DNA from: Syntrophaceae bacterium UBA4778
Lineage (GTDB): Bacteria > Desulfobacterota > Syntrophia > Syntrophales > UBA4778
Reading direction: 5' to 3'
NCBI GenBank assembly: GCA_002403175.1
Contig: DHHG01000067.1
Coordinates: 1 to 19,746, forward strand
Length of the DNA stretch: 19,746 bases
Positions within the stretch are counted from its first letter, which is position 1; the number at the start of each line of letters is the position of its first letter. The notes beneath the pieces are model-generated. The model had not been told where the DNA came from and did not search any database. It saw nothing but the letters and a program-made list of their open reading frames with translations. The position numbers and the translations under genes were made by a program. Below are positions 1 through 7,145 of this stretch, in pieces.

Positions 1-696
1 GTCGTGCTTATATCCGCTCTTGACGGCAACGGATACCCTATGAACGAGGTGATATACTTCCAGCAAAACCCCGACACCTTCCTGCTGAAAATCCGGATTC
101 CGACCGAAAAATTGTTCCACTCCGAGATAAAGAGAATACGGTTTTTGAAAGCTTCGATTCGTAATCTGCTGTCTTATTTTGGCCTTTTCATAGGCAAAGT
201 CAGTTTTGAAACTGTAGCTTGCGTTCGCATACAGGTTTGTTCCACTGGAAAACCAACTGTCAAATTCGCCCTGGATCAAAGCCGAAGAGGTATTTCCCCG
301 CACACTCGATCCCGGATCATCAGGACTCAGATCGGTGTCCCTGAATTCCCCGCCGCCGAACAGGCCGATCATCGATTTATCCCAGAAATATTTGGCTCCT
401 CCGACCAGGAAGAGACCGGGGGCCTTCGCCTTTATTTCCTGATCTCCCGATTTATATTTATAAGCCAGGTAATTGGGAATGACCTTTCCGGTAATTCCGA
501 TATGTCTATCCAGCTTATGGGTGACATCCACGCCTAAATATGAAAATCCCTGTCCATGATCGTCAATATCAGCGCCGGCAAAAGATGAAATCTCAGCAGC
601 ATGGCTGGAGGGACAAAAGAAAGCTGCAAAAATTACAAAGTAAAAAGAAAGAACGACTCCGAATTTTCTGATATTTGAGCGAGCCCTAATCTTCAT
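1..696 (-). CDS. BcsS-like outer-membrane beta-barrel protein (partial, 3' end outside window)
   Basis: The frame is open for 232 codons from the ATG at 694-696 to the window edge, so the C-terminus is missing. The N-terminus has a basic start (MKIRARSNIRK), a hydrophobic stretch and an SHA-A cleavage site near residues 33-34: a clear Sec signal peptide. The mature part opens with FAGADIDDHGQGFSYLGVDV and continues as alternating aromatic/glycine beta-strand segments (GLFLVGGAKYFW, GLFGGGEF, LYANASYSF, YSLYLGVEQFF). This resembles the BcsS family of outer-membrane proteins found with cellulose synthase operons in Proteobacteria. A minus-strand AGAGGA lies 4 bases upstream of the start. It begins 26 bp after the GH26 stop, so it is probably the third gene of that operon. 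The likely role is an outer-membrane component for polysaccharide secretion or attachment. The barrel assignment is firm; BcsS itself is inferred from overall pattern and neighbours, and another OMP family is possible. Confidence 0.72.
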   Translation of the reverse strand, partial: MKIRARSNIRKFGVVLSFYFVIFAAFFCPSSHAAEISSFAGADIDDHGQGFSYLGVDVTHKLDRHIGITGKVIPNYLAYKYKSGDQEIKAKAPGLFLVGGAKYFWDKSMIGLFGGGEFRDTDLSPDDPGSSVRGNTSSALIQGEFDSWFSSGTNLYANASYSFKTDFAYEKAKIRQQITNRSFQKPYSLYLGVEQFFGRNPDFQQEGVGVLLEVYHLVHRVSVAVKSGYKHD

Positions 697-722
697 ATAT
701 TCCTCTCATATTCAAAACCGAT

Positions 723-1616
723 TCAACTCTTTTTGAAAGCATTGATGCTTCCGGCTGACGATTCAATTCGCCAATCGCATTCTTTATCGATGTTAAACCA
801 GACAACCGCATTGATTTGCGAAAACCTGCTCCTTAGCTCCAAGAAGGCCTCTTCGATCCATTTTCCTTTATCGCCCCCCTCTTCCGCACATCCGACTTCC
901 GCTATCATCAATGATTTTTCCGGGGCCAAACGGATCAATTCGGTGTAAGCATTTTCAAAGATGGTCCGAAAGTCCTCCCATTTCGACCATTCTCTGGTCA
1001 GCCCCCAGTTATACCCGTCCAGACCGAGCCAATCGAATTCATCCGATCCGGGAAAATATCGGCTGATCGCATTTTCCGGTTCTTCCGGAACGGAGTAGAC
1101 GTATGGAGACCAGACCCACATTAAGTGATTGTTGCGGACAGAGCGGAAAATGGAACGGATGTAACGCCAAGCCTCAACATAATCGGAAGGTTTGTTCCCA
1201 TTCACCGTTCCGCACCAGGGATACCAATTTCCGTTCATTTCGTGCATCGGCCGAAGAAAAACCGGGCCGGATACCTTTTTCAAATCGATTGCCCAGTTGC
1301 GGATATAGTCATCGTATTTACCACTCAGTATTTTCGAGAGGGAAAACTCAGGCTGATTTTCCGGTTGCCTTTTGCCCCAGGACTCCTTCGGCATCCAAGG
1401 TTCCCAGGTGATCATGGGAATGAAGCCGCTCTGGGAAACTTCTTTCAGACCGGAAAGGTCTACATGCTCGCTGCCTGCTCCCCATGAATGATAGAAAGAG
1501 AGGATCCGGATCTTTTTCCCAAGAAGGAGTTCGTATTCAAAGGCTTTTTGCGGAGCGGAATAATAATTTTCGGGAAGGTATAAACCCATCCAGGTTCGGT
1601 TCCTATCAACCGCCAT
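723..1616 (-). CDS. Glycoside hydrolase family 26-like endo-glycanase, no signal peptide
   Basis: The protein is 297 aa with a GH26-type (beta/alpha)8 fold signature. RPMHEMNGNWYPW (residues 122-134) carries the predicted acid/base Glu126, and LMIAEVGCAEE (residues 236-246) carries the predicted nucleophile Glu240. Conserved aromatics (WVWSPY 167-172, WLGLDGYNW 196-204, VVWFNIDKECDW 271-282) fit the substrate cleft. GH26 enzymes cleave beta-mannan, beta-1,3-1,4-glucan or beta-1,3-xylan; the substrate cannot be told here. The ATG overlaps the end of the glycosyltransferase gene by 11 bp and has a strong GGGAGG (complement of 1623-1628) six bases upstream. A TGA lies in frame just upstream, so the start cannot be extended. 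The protein therefore begins directly with the catalytic domain and has no visible export signal, which is odd for a polysaccharide hydrolase. By position it plays the role BcsZ has in cellulose operons: trimming or editing the polymer made by the upstream synthase. Confidence 0.88.
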   Translation of the reverse strand: MAVDRNRTWMGLYLPENYYSAPQKAFEYELLLGKKIRILSFYHSWGAGSEHVDLSGLKEVSQSGFIPMITWEPWMPKESWGKRQPENQPEFSLSKILSGKYDDYIRNWAIDLKKVSGPVFLRPMHEMNGNWYPWCGTVNGNKPSDYVEAWRYIRSIFRSVRNNHLMWVWSPYVYSVPEEPENAISRYFPGSDEFDWLGLDGYNWGLTREWSKWEDFRTIFENAYTELIRLAPEKSLMIAEVGCAEEGGDKGKWIEEAFLELRSRFSQINAVVWFNIDKECDWRIESSAGSINAFKKS

Positions 1617-3828
1617 TGACCGCCTCCCTTTTCCACTCGATTCTTTTCAGAATCCAATGCGGATCCTGCGGGACAGATCTGATCCGTTTTATCCTGATAC
1701 TGACTTTCTGTGCTTCATCCCGGCTTGCAAAATACCCGACGCGAACCCGCATCCAAGAGTTCTCTTTTATCTTTGCCGGAGAGATAAAGGCCTGAAATCC
1801 GGCGTCTAGTAACATCTCTTTACATTTTTCGGCCTTTTCCGGATTCCGTTCGGATTTCACCTGAATAACCCAAGCCTGCTCTTTTTTCTTTAATTCCGGT
1901 GCAGCTTCCATTTTCCCGGGAACTGATTTTGTCGATTGATTTTGGTCCTGTTCAGATATAACTGAAGCCTTCAGATTCTCCTGCTCCGGCTGTTGGACCG
2001 GAACCTTCCTTGGGGCATCATAATCCTCGATCGGTCCCATACGCGCCATCATCTTTTCGACTATATCATCCTCTTTCTTTTGAGGAATATACTTTTCGAT
2101 ATCTATCGTTTCCAGAACCTGGAGGCGCAAATTACTCATAAAACTGTTAACTTTAGAAGAATCGACCGTAATAAAGAAAACCGTGACTGCGATGGTAACA
2201 ATACATGTTATAGCCAACTCGCCCATCCCGGAGAGGAAGGACGGCGCTTTTTCCGGCATGTCCTCTTTTTTGGGCCATTTATGTTTTTTTAAAGCCGCCT
2301 TACAGATACCGCTCAGGGTCCATACGGACCAGATGATCCAAAGCGTATTCAACAGAAAGAAATCCCAGAAAGGAGCGCCTATCAGGAATGAATAGAAGAC
2401 CGCAAAAAGGCCGGAAAGAATAATGGCCAGCTGAGGGAGAACTGCTAACCAGGGTCTTTTAACAATTGACGTTCCCGTCGGCTTCGGATTCACGCGATAA
2501 GTAGGTTTCTTCTTACTGGAAAAAAGGGCTATGAAAGTGGCCTGGATAAAAACGGGGAAAAGACCCGTCCACATCTGAAAGGCCTTCATATAAGGGGTCG
2601 GATAATTGATAATGCCGTAGGCCAGCGACATGGATAGAAAATAGGGAAAACGATGCAGAACATAATCATGAACCGACGCCGTCAGAATGAATTCCTGTAC
2701 AAGCAAACATGCGATCGGGGTTATGAAGAACAGGGGCATGATAAAGGCCGCAACCAGATAGACGAACCCCAGATGAAAATACTGCAATCTTTGTTTTAAG
2801 GTCAGCCCCCTGTGACAGAAACGAAACGGATTGTCCCAGAACTCGATTCTAAGCGAGTCTGCCGCCCACTGCCGCCGCTGCCTGTAAACCCCGTAAATAT
2901 TGTCCGGCGCCGTGCCTGTCGTTAAAGAGTGGTTGTAATAGACTGATCGCCATCCCCGTTCGTGCAGACGCATGGAGGTGTGAACATCTTCGACCAGGTT
3001 CCAGGTGCTGAATCCACCGATATCGTCCAGGGCTTCGCGCCTGTACATGACACCGGAGCCGCAGGAAAAAGCGGAATTGTCGTTATCCTTCCCGCTCTGC
3101 ATGATATTGTAAAAAATTCGGTCCGAATTGCCGAAGGGATCTCCCACAGGAACCTTGAAATTCTGTTTACTCTGAACGAAAGCGACTTGCGGGAATTTGA
3201 AATAACCAATGAGCTTATCAATGATCTGAGACTGCGGAACCTGGTCCGCATCCAGAGCCAGTATGAGATCCCCTTTCGTCCGCTTAATCGCGTAATTCAG
3301 ATTACCGGCTTTGGCATCATTATGTTCCTCTCTGGCAAAGTATCCGCACCCAAAATGCTCTGCAAGTTCCCGGTATTCCGGCCGGCCTTTGTCATCCAGA
3401 ATATAAATCTGTTTATTCTGGAATGTGATCTTCAGGGCAGCCTCAACAGTGTCACGAACAATCTCAATAGGCTCTCCGGCAACAGGAATAAATACGTCAA
3501 CAGAATAATTCCTCTCTACAGTGATCCCGTCGGGGGCATGATACCTGAGAAACCAGGCATTGACGGAAAAGAAACAGAAGAGTGCCAAGCCTGTCAGTTC
3601 AGCGACAAAAAAAGTGAAAGAGTAATACCAGATGGTCCAGTTAATATGCGTCCAATGCCAGTAAAGATAAACAAGGCCAAGCACTGCAGTCAGCAACGTC
3701 AGGATCTGACCGGTTACCCTCCGCCACCGGTCCTCTTTTTCATTATAACGGAGGTAAGTGCGCGTTCCGAATACATCGGAAAACCACTTTCGAATCGGGC
3801 CTAAAATCTTTTGAGAAAGGTCCTTCAT
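1606..3828 (-). CDS. Cellulose-synthase-like GT2 glycosyltransferase with C-terminal SPOR domain
   Basis: A 740-aa membrane glycosyltransferase. Family-2 processive synthase motifs are in order: DVFIPVAGEP (111-120), LDD (144-146), the metal-binding DAD (193-195), VED as the TED-type base (279-281) and QRRQW (317-321). Hydrophobic segments lie near 41-95 before the catalytic domain, at about 352-435, 460-510 and 536-556. This is the BcsA/CesA/BgsA layout, but no PilZ signature (RxxxR...DxSxxG) is seen. After the last membrane segment comes a low-complexity linker (about 600-650) and then a SPOR-like domain, WVIQVKSERNPEKAEKCKEM to about 731. SPOR domains bind denuded peptidoglycan, which would put the tail in the periplasm. 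The product is probably a beta-linked exopolysaccharide; the sugar is unknown. The start ATG has only a weak AAGATGGA upstream. It is the first gene of the operon with GH26 and the BcsS-like protein, reading leftward. Confidence 0.87.
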   Translation of the reverse strand: MKDLSQKILGPIRKWFSDVFGTRTYLRYNEKEDRWRRVTGQILTLLTAVLGLVYLYWHWTHINWTIWYYSFTFFVAELTGLALFCFFSVNAWFLRYHAPDGITVERNYSVDVFIPVAGEPIEIVRDTVEAALKITFQNKQIYILDDKGRPEYRELAEHFGCGYFAREEHNDAKAGNLNYAIKRTKGDLILALDADQVPQSQIIDKLIGYFKFPQVAFVQSKQNFKVPVGDPFGNSDRIFYNIMQSGKDNDNSAFSCGSGVMYRREALDDIGGFSTWNLVEDVHTSMRLHERGWRSVYYNHSLTTGTAPDNIYGVYRQRRQWAADSLRIEFWDNPFRFCHRGLTLKQRLQYFHLGFVYLVAAFIMPLFFITPIACLLVQEFILTASVHDYVLHRFPYFLSMSLAYGIINYPTPYMKAFQMWTGLFPVFIQATFIALFSSKKKPTYRVNPKPTGTSIVKRPWLAVLPQLAIILSGLFAVFYSFLIGAPFWDFFLLNTLWIIWSVWTLSGICKAALKKHKWPKKEDMPEKAPSFLSGMGELAITCIVTIAVTVFFITVDSSKVNSFMSNLRLQVLETIDIEKYIPQKKEDDIVEKMMARMGPIEDYDAPRKVPVQQPEQENLKASVISEQDQNQSTKSVPGKMEAAPELKKKEQAWVIQVKSERNPEKAEKCKEMLLDAGFQAFISPAKIKENSWMRVRVGYFASRDEAQKVSIRIKRIRSVPQDPHWILKRIEWKREAVNGG

Positions 3829-3905
3829 AATTCCATCTTTATAAATTTTAAAAAGTCTAATTCTTTCATCCTGACTTTCACCACTTCAGCTCACAGCAAA
3901 TTAAA

Positions 3906-3921
3906 ATTTGTTTTAACAAAT
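3906..3921. promoter_or_regulatory. Perfect palindrome ATTTGTT-TT-AACAAAT, possible operator
   Basis: Seven-base arms with a two-base centre lie about 80 bp upstream of the glycosyltransferase start. The size and position suit a dimeric regulator site, but AT-rich DNA yields such palindromes by chance. No regulator gene is present nearby. Confidence 0.25.
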
Positions 3922-3931
3922 ATATCGGCAG

Positions 3932-3950
3932 CTTATGTCCATTCCATAAG
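3932..3950. promoter_or_regulatory. Inverted repeat CTTATG-N7-CATAAG upstream of the exopolysaccharide operon
   Basis: Six-base perfect arms around TCCATTC, 10 bp from the palindrome at 3906-3921 and on the same side of the operon start. The two could be a paired operator. Evidence is symmetry and position only. Confidence 0.22.
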
Positions 3951-4133
3951 TTAAGAACTTGTTAATTATAAAGCTTGTTCCGGAAAGCATGCCTCATTTT
4001 AACTCCTATTTTTTTATCCGGAATCAGATGGGGTCTATTCAAACTTATGTTGCTCAATAGATTCACATGCTTCAGGCAAACGCACGATTATTTATGGACC
4101 TTTCTTGAAAAAAGTTGCTGTCCTTAGCTCAAT

Positions 4134-4152
4134 TTGTTCGGAATTCGAACAA
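4134..4152. promoter_or_regulatory. Palindrome TTGTTCG-N5-CGAACAA, operator-like
   Basis: Seven-base perfect arms around GAATT, making a 19-bp symmetrical site with a G/C-containing core, less likely by chance than the AT-rich ones. It lies about 305 bp upstream of the glycosyltransferase, with a run of A (C8 to A8 stretch at 4164-4176) following. A transcription-factor site is plausible; the target gene is uncertain. Confidence 0.3.
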
Positions 4153-4805
4153 TTGTATGCGCCCCCAAAAAAAATTGGGTTAGGATATAAAGAACAAAAA
4201 AAGCCGAATCGGAAAAAAGGTGTGAGAGGATCATGTGATTCGTACGAGCCTGCGATCGAGAAATGAATTCTGCACTTTCCTGCATTGAATCTCTACAGTC
4301 CGGTCCTGCACAAGAGACCAACTCATTGCCGGTTGCTTCCAACCAAGCTATTCATCATCACTCGATTTCATCCGGCTCAAGCGTTTGGGTCGGCTAGTAC
4401 CTCGGCCTTTTGATAACCAACTCTGTCTTGCCGGTCGAGATTTTCACTTACGCAATAGGGTCTAAAATGGGGAGGATTGAAGTAAAGCGTGTATGTCGAA
4501 TGGGCCCTTCTGTTTGCTTTATAAAAAACCGAGCAGAAAGTTTTGAACAGGCCCTTCCCCCGCTCACTCGTTCCTTTCAGCTCTCCAGCAAACATCTCAT
4601 GGGAATCAATGAGGAAAGGCAGATTAAAACAGCCTTTTTCATGGATCTCCGCAACGGAACATTAGCACCCGCTTACTTTATGAGCTCGAATAACATACGT
4701 TTGAAGGGCTTTCAAGAAGACTTAGGATTTTATAACAATCATCCTGAATCGATTCTTTGCATAAGAATTCCGGGTAGATCTTTGTAAAAGAATCTTATCA
4801 GCGAT

Positions 4806-6662
4806 TTAAATTTTATTGGGACGACGCAGGGCATCATGCAAGCCGGAAAGTCGCTGGATTCTATTATTTACTCCAATTTCGAAGATATCCCTTCGCGTCC
4901 AGATTTCCGCATGCTTTCTGGCGCGGGTCATAGCGGTATAGAAAAGCTCACGCGTAAGGAGAGGAGAAGGCCTGTCGGGGAGAATAAATAGAATCTCATC
5001 GAATTCGGAGCCCTGGCTCTTGTGAACGGTCATGGCGTAAACCGTTTCGTGCTCCGGAAGACGAAGGGGGGGAAATTTCCGGATCGAGCCATCCGGGTCT
5101 TTAAAAAAGACGCGCAACTCCCTCGATTCCGGATCGGCGAGAACGATCCCAACATCGCCGTTAAAGAGCCTCAGATTGTAATCGTTTCTGGTAATAAGGA
5201 TCGGGCGTCCGCGATACCAAACGCCGTCCGCCCGGATCAAACCGGCTTCTGCCAGGAGCCGCTCAGCAATGGCATTCACGACGCGAATTCCATAAGGGCC
5301 TTCCCGAAGAGCGCATAAGATTCTGAAGCGATTCAAAGTTTCGAGGGCCTCCGCCGGATCGCTGCTTTTGAGATAAGGCGAGAATCCCTGCACGACTTTT
5401 TCTCGAAGCGCCGCCGGAAGCTCATCGAACGCCGGAAGGTCCAGGCAGCCGATATCATGGAATCCCCTGCCCTGCATGACACACACCGCGCCCGGAGCAT
5501 CTCCTTCATTGATTAAACGGCTGACCGTGCCCATGCCGCTGTCCTTTCCGAATCGATAGCTGGCATGCAACTGCGTGATGCAATCCTGAACGGGACGATA
5601 AGGAGACGAATCCGCCTGCAAGTCCTCACCCGTGAGGGCTTGCAATCGCTCACATAGCCATCGCGAGTATCCGCAATCCGCCGAACCGCAAATATCGGCG
5701 AGAACAGATCCCGCTTCAACCGATGCCAGTTGATCCCGATCCCCGAGAAGAATCAGGCGGGTACCGGGGCGGAGCGCGTTGAGAAGGCGAGCGAGAAGCG
5801 AAAGATCAACCATGGAAGCCTCGTCGATCACCAATAAATCGATAGGGAGGAAACCCGATGAAAAACTATCGAATGGTCGGAAACCGGATTGGTCTCCGGA
5901 CATGGTTCGAAGTAGTCGGTGGATAGTAGATGCCTGCGAGGGAATGGCATCCCTGATATTGTCGAGGCAGTCGAGCCTGTCCTTTTCGTGTTTGATGGCC
6001 TCGTTCAGTCGGGACGCGGCCTTGCCGGTGGGAGCGCAAAGAGCGATTCGAAGCGGCGTGCCCGTTTCATGCGCCTGCTCCAGACAGAGGGCCAGAATTT
6101 TTGCTACTGTCGTCGTCTTTCCCGTACCCGGACCGCCGGAAATGACGCTGAAGCGTTTCATCACGGAAAGAGCGGCGGCGATCTTCTGCCGGTCGGGCTT
6201 GTACAGATCAGCAACGGGAAAGAGGCGGGCAAGACCACCCTTCAGGACGGATTCATTCAGGGCCGGATCGATCCAGGCGGCGTCTTCCCGGAGCCTGGCA
6301 GCTACCCGGTTTTCATAATCCCAGTAACGGTACAGATACAATCTGGAACCGTCCAGGATGAGTGGCCTGTATTCTTCGGGACTTCCTATTACCGGGCTTT
6401 CGCGCAGAGCCGTCAGCCAGGATTCCAGAGGAGGAGTCTCGATAACGGATTCTCCCCAAAACAGTTCCTGCCCGGCAAGTTGAGCCAGATCGATGCAGAC
6501 ATGCCCCTCTCCCCTGTACCTGCTAACCAGCGCTGCCGCTAGAAAAAGCTCCGGGGCCTTGCCGCCGGAGAGTTGTTCTATGAAAGCAGCAAAGCGCCGA
6601 TCCAGGGACGAGAAAGTGTCCTTCACTAATGGTTCGGAATTTTCATGGATGAGAGCAAGCAT
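4806..6662 (-). CDS. recD: RecBCD enzyme helicase subunit RecD
   Basis: A 618-aa SF1B 5'-3' DNA helicase close to the E. coli RecD length (608 aa). It drives the fast motor of RecBCD on the 5'-ended strand during double-strand break repair and degradation of foreign DNA. The N-terminal region has the RecD pattern LAAALVSRYRGEGHVCIDLAQL (41-62). GGPGTGKT (176-183) is Walker A, LLVIDEASM (276-284) is Walker B, LLGDRDQLASVEAG is helicase motif III, and TVHKSQGSEFDEILFIL near the C-terminus is motif V. All key residues look intact. The start ATG at 6660-6662 has no Shine-Dalgarno sequence, as expected for a gene once translated by coupling to recB. Here recB ends 6.2 kb away, so recD must be transcribed and started separately or rely on the short frame at 6643-6714. 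Confidence 0.96.
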   Translation of the reverse strand: MLALIHENSEPLVKDTFSSLDRRFAAFIEQLSGGKAPELFLAAALVSRYRGEGHVCIDLAQLAGQELFWGESVIETPPLESWLTALRESPVIGSPEEYRPLILDGSRLYLYRYWDYENRVAARLREDAAWIDPALNESVLKGGLARLFPVADLYKPDRQKIAAALSVMKRFSVISGGPGTGKTTTVAKILALCLEQAHETGTPLRIALCAPTGKAASRLNEAIKHEKDRLDCLDNIRDAIPSQASTIHRLLRTMSGDQSGFRPFDSFSSGFLPIDLLVIDEASMVDLSLLARLLNALRPGTRLILLGDRDQLASVEAGSVLADICGSADCGYSRWLCERLQALTGEDLQADSSPYRPVQDCITQLHASYRFGKDSGMGTVSRLINEGDAPGAVCVMQGRGFHDIGCLDLPAFDELPAALREKVVQGFSPYLKSSDPAEALETLNRFRILCALREGPYGIRVVNAIAERLLAEAGLIRADGVWYRGRPILITRNDYNLRLFNGDVGIVLADPESRELRVFFKDPDGSIRKFPPLRLPEHETVYAMTVHKSQGSEFDEILFILPDRPSPLLTRELFYTAMTRARKHAEIWTRRDIFEIGVNNRIQRLSGLHDALRRPNKI

Positions 6663-6714
6663 ATTTGTTTATAGTCCCAATTATAACGGCAGCTAATAAC
6701 AAAAGGTATTTCAT
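6643..6714 (-). CDS. Possible 23-codon leader peptide overlapping the recD start
   Basis: The minus-strand frame ATG at 6712-6714 to TGA at 6643-6645 encodes MKYLLLLAAVIIGTINKYA followed by CSHP. It has a better ribosome site (GAGG, about 9 bases upstream) than recD. Its stop lies 17 bp inside recD in another frame, so ribosomes ending here could restart on the SD-less recD ATG. The hydrophobic N-terminus resembles a signal peptide, so it might instead be the stump of a truncated secreted-protein gene left at a rearrangement junction. This is a weak call because short hydrophobic frames arise by chance. Confidence 0.22.
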   Translation of the reverse strand: MKYLLLLAAVIIGTINKYACSHP

Positions 6715-7145
6715 AAACAGTACCTCAGAAAGGTTATATCGCGTTGGCGCTTCAACATCCTTCAATAGCTATAATCGATCCTGTTGCGGCACCCCCTCGG
6801 AGCGCCTTTTTGAAAAGGCCCTTCAGAGCCTATAAAAATTGTTTATAGATGTCTATTAACTTCTTTCAAAAAACATTTCCGAGCGTGAGGGGTGCAATAA
6901 TGCTTAATCCCCATGTCAGGAGAGGGCCGCTCTCTTGCGCATAGTTTTCCTGTACTCCATGGTCTTTTCCAAATGGTACATGATATTCCATAAAGAGCAC
7001 GAGGTGTCATTCTACAATGATCCATACCTGTTTCCCTACTAATGTTATCACCCGAAAACAGGGTTTCAATTTCCTGAAACGAGTTCATAAAGTTTCTTCT
7101 AAATCTGACGATAATACTTTCTAAATTCAAAAGGGGGGATGCTAA
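6663..7145. other. Divergent intergenic region between recD and the chemoreceptor gene
   Basis: About 480 bp between divergent genes. The right end holds the sigma-28 promoter and ribosome site of the chemoreceptor. The left end holds the short leader-like frame ahead of recD. At 6804-6819 is GCCTTTT-TG-AAAAGGC, a small perfect inverted repeat without a T-run. A 95-codon minus frame (6843-7130) has no recognisable features and crosses the promoter; I do not regard it as a gene. Confidence 0.5.
7088..7114 (+). promoter_or_regulatory. Sigma-28 (FliA) promoter for the chemoreceptor gene
   Basis: TAAAGTTT at 7088-7095, 11 bases, then GACGATAA at 7107-7114. The known FliA consensus is TAAAGTTT-N11-GCCGATAA, so there is one mismatch in 16 fixed positions and exact spacing. 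The predicted transcript start is near 7121, followed by AAGGGGGGA (7131-7139) and the ATG at 7146. This places the chemoreceptor in the late flagellar regulon. Confidence 0.85.

Larger units (their letters stand above)
3829..4805. other. Intergenic region upstream of the exopolysaccharide operon, no convincing gene
   Basis: About 980 bp separate the glycosyltransferase start from the recD stop. Short open frames exist on both strands (for example plus 4410-4787 starting with TTG, minus 4377-4595, minus 4124-4342), but they overlap each other, lack ribosome sites and resemble nothing I recognise. The left half is AT-rich and contains a TATAAT on the minus strand (complement of 3965-3970) about 137 bp ahead of the glycosyltransferase, without a good -35. 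Three perfect short palindromes are listed separately. The region is best read as a long regulatory leader or decayed sequence. Confidence 0.5.

Noticed and set aside
2962..3804. Plus-strand 280-codon open frame opposite the glycosyltransferase
   Set aside because: It is antisense to a clearly conserved GT2 domain and shows no protein-like pattern of its own.
4410..4787. Plus-strand 125-codon open frame between the polysaccharide operon and recD
   Set aside because: It starts with TTG, has no ribosome site, shows no recognisable domain, and overlaps equally weak frames on the minus strand.
6804..6819. GCCTTTT-TG-AAAAGGC as a terminator for recD or the chemoreceptor
   Set aside because: It lies upstream of both divergent genes, has a two-base loop and no following T-run.
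6843..7130. Minus-strand 95-codon frame upstream of the chemoreceptor
   Set aside because: Unusual composition, no family resemblance, and it covers the FliA promoter region of the divergent gene.
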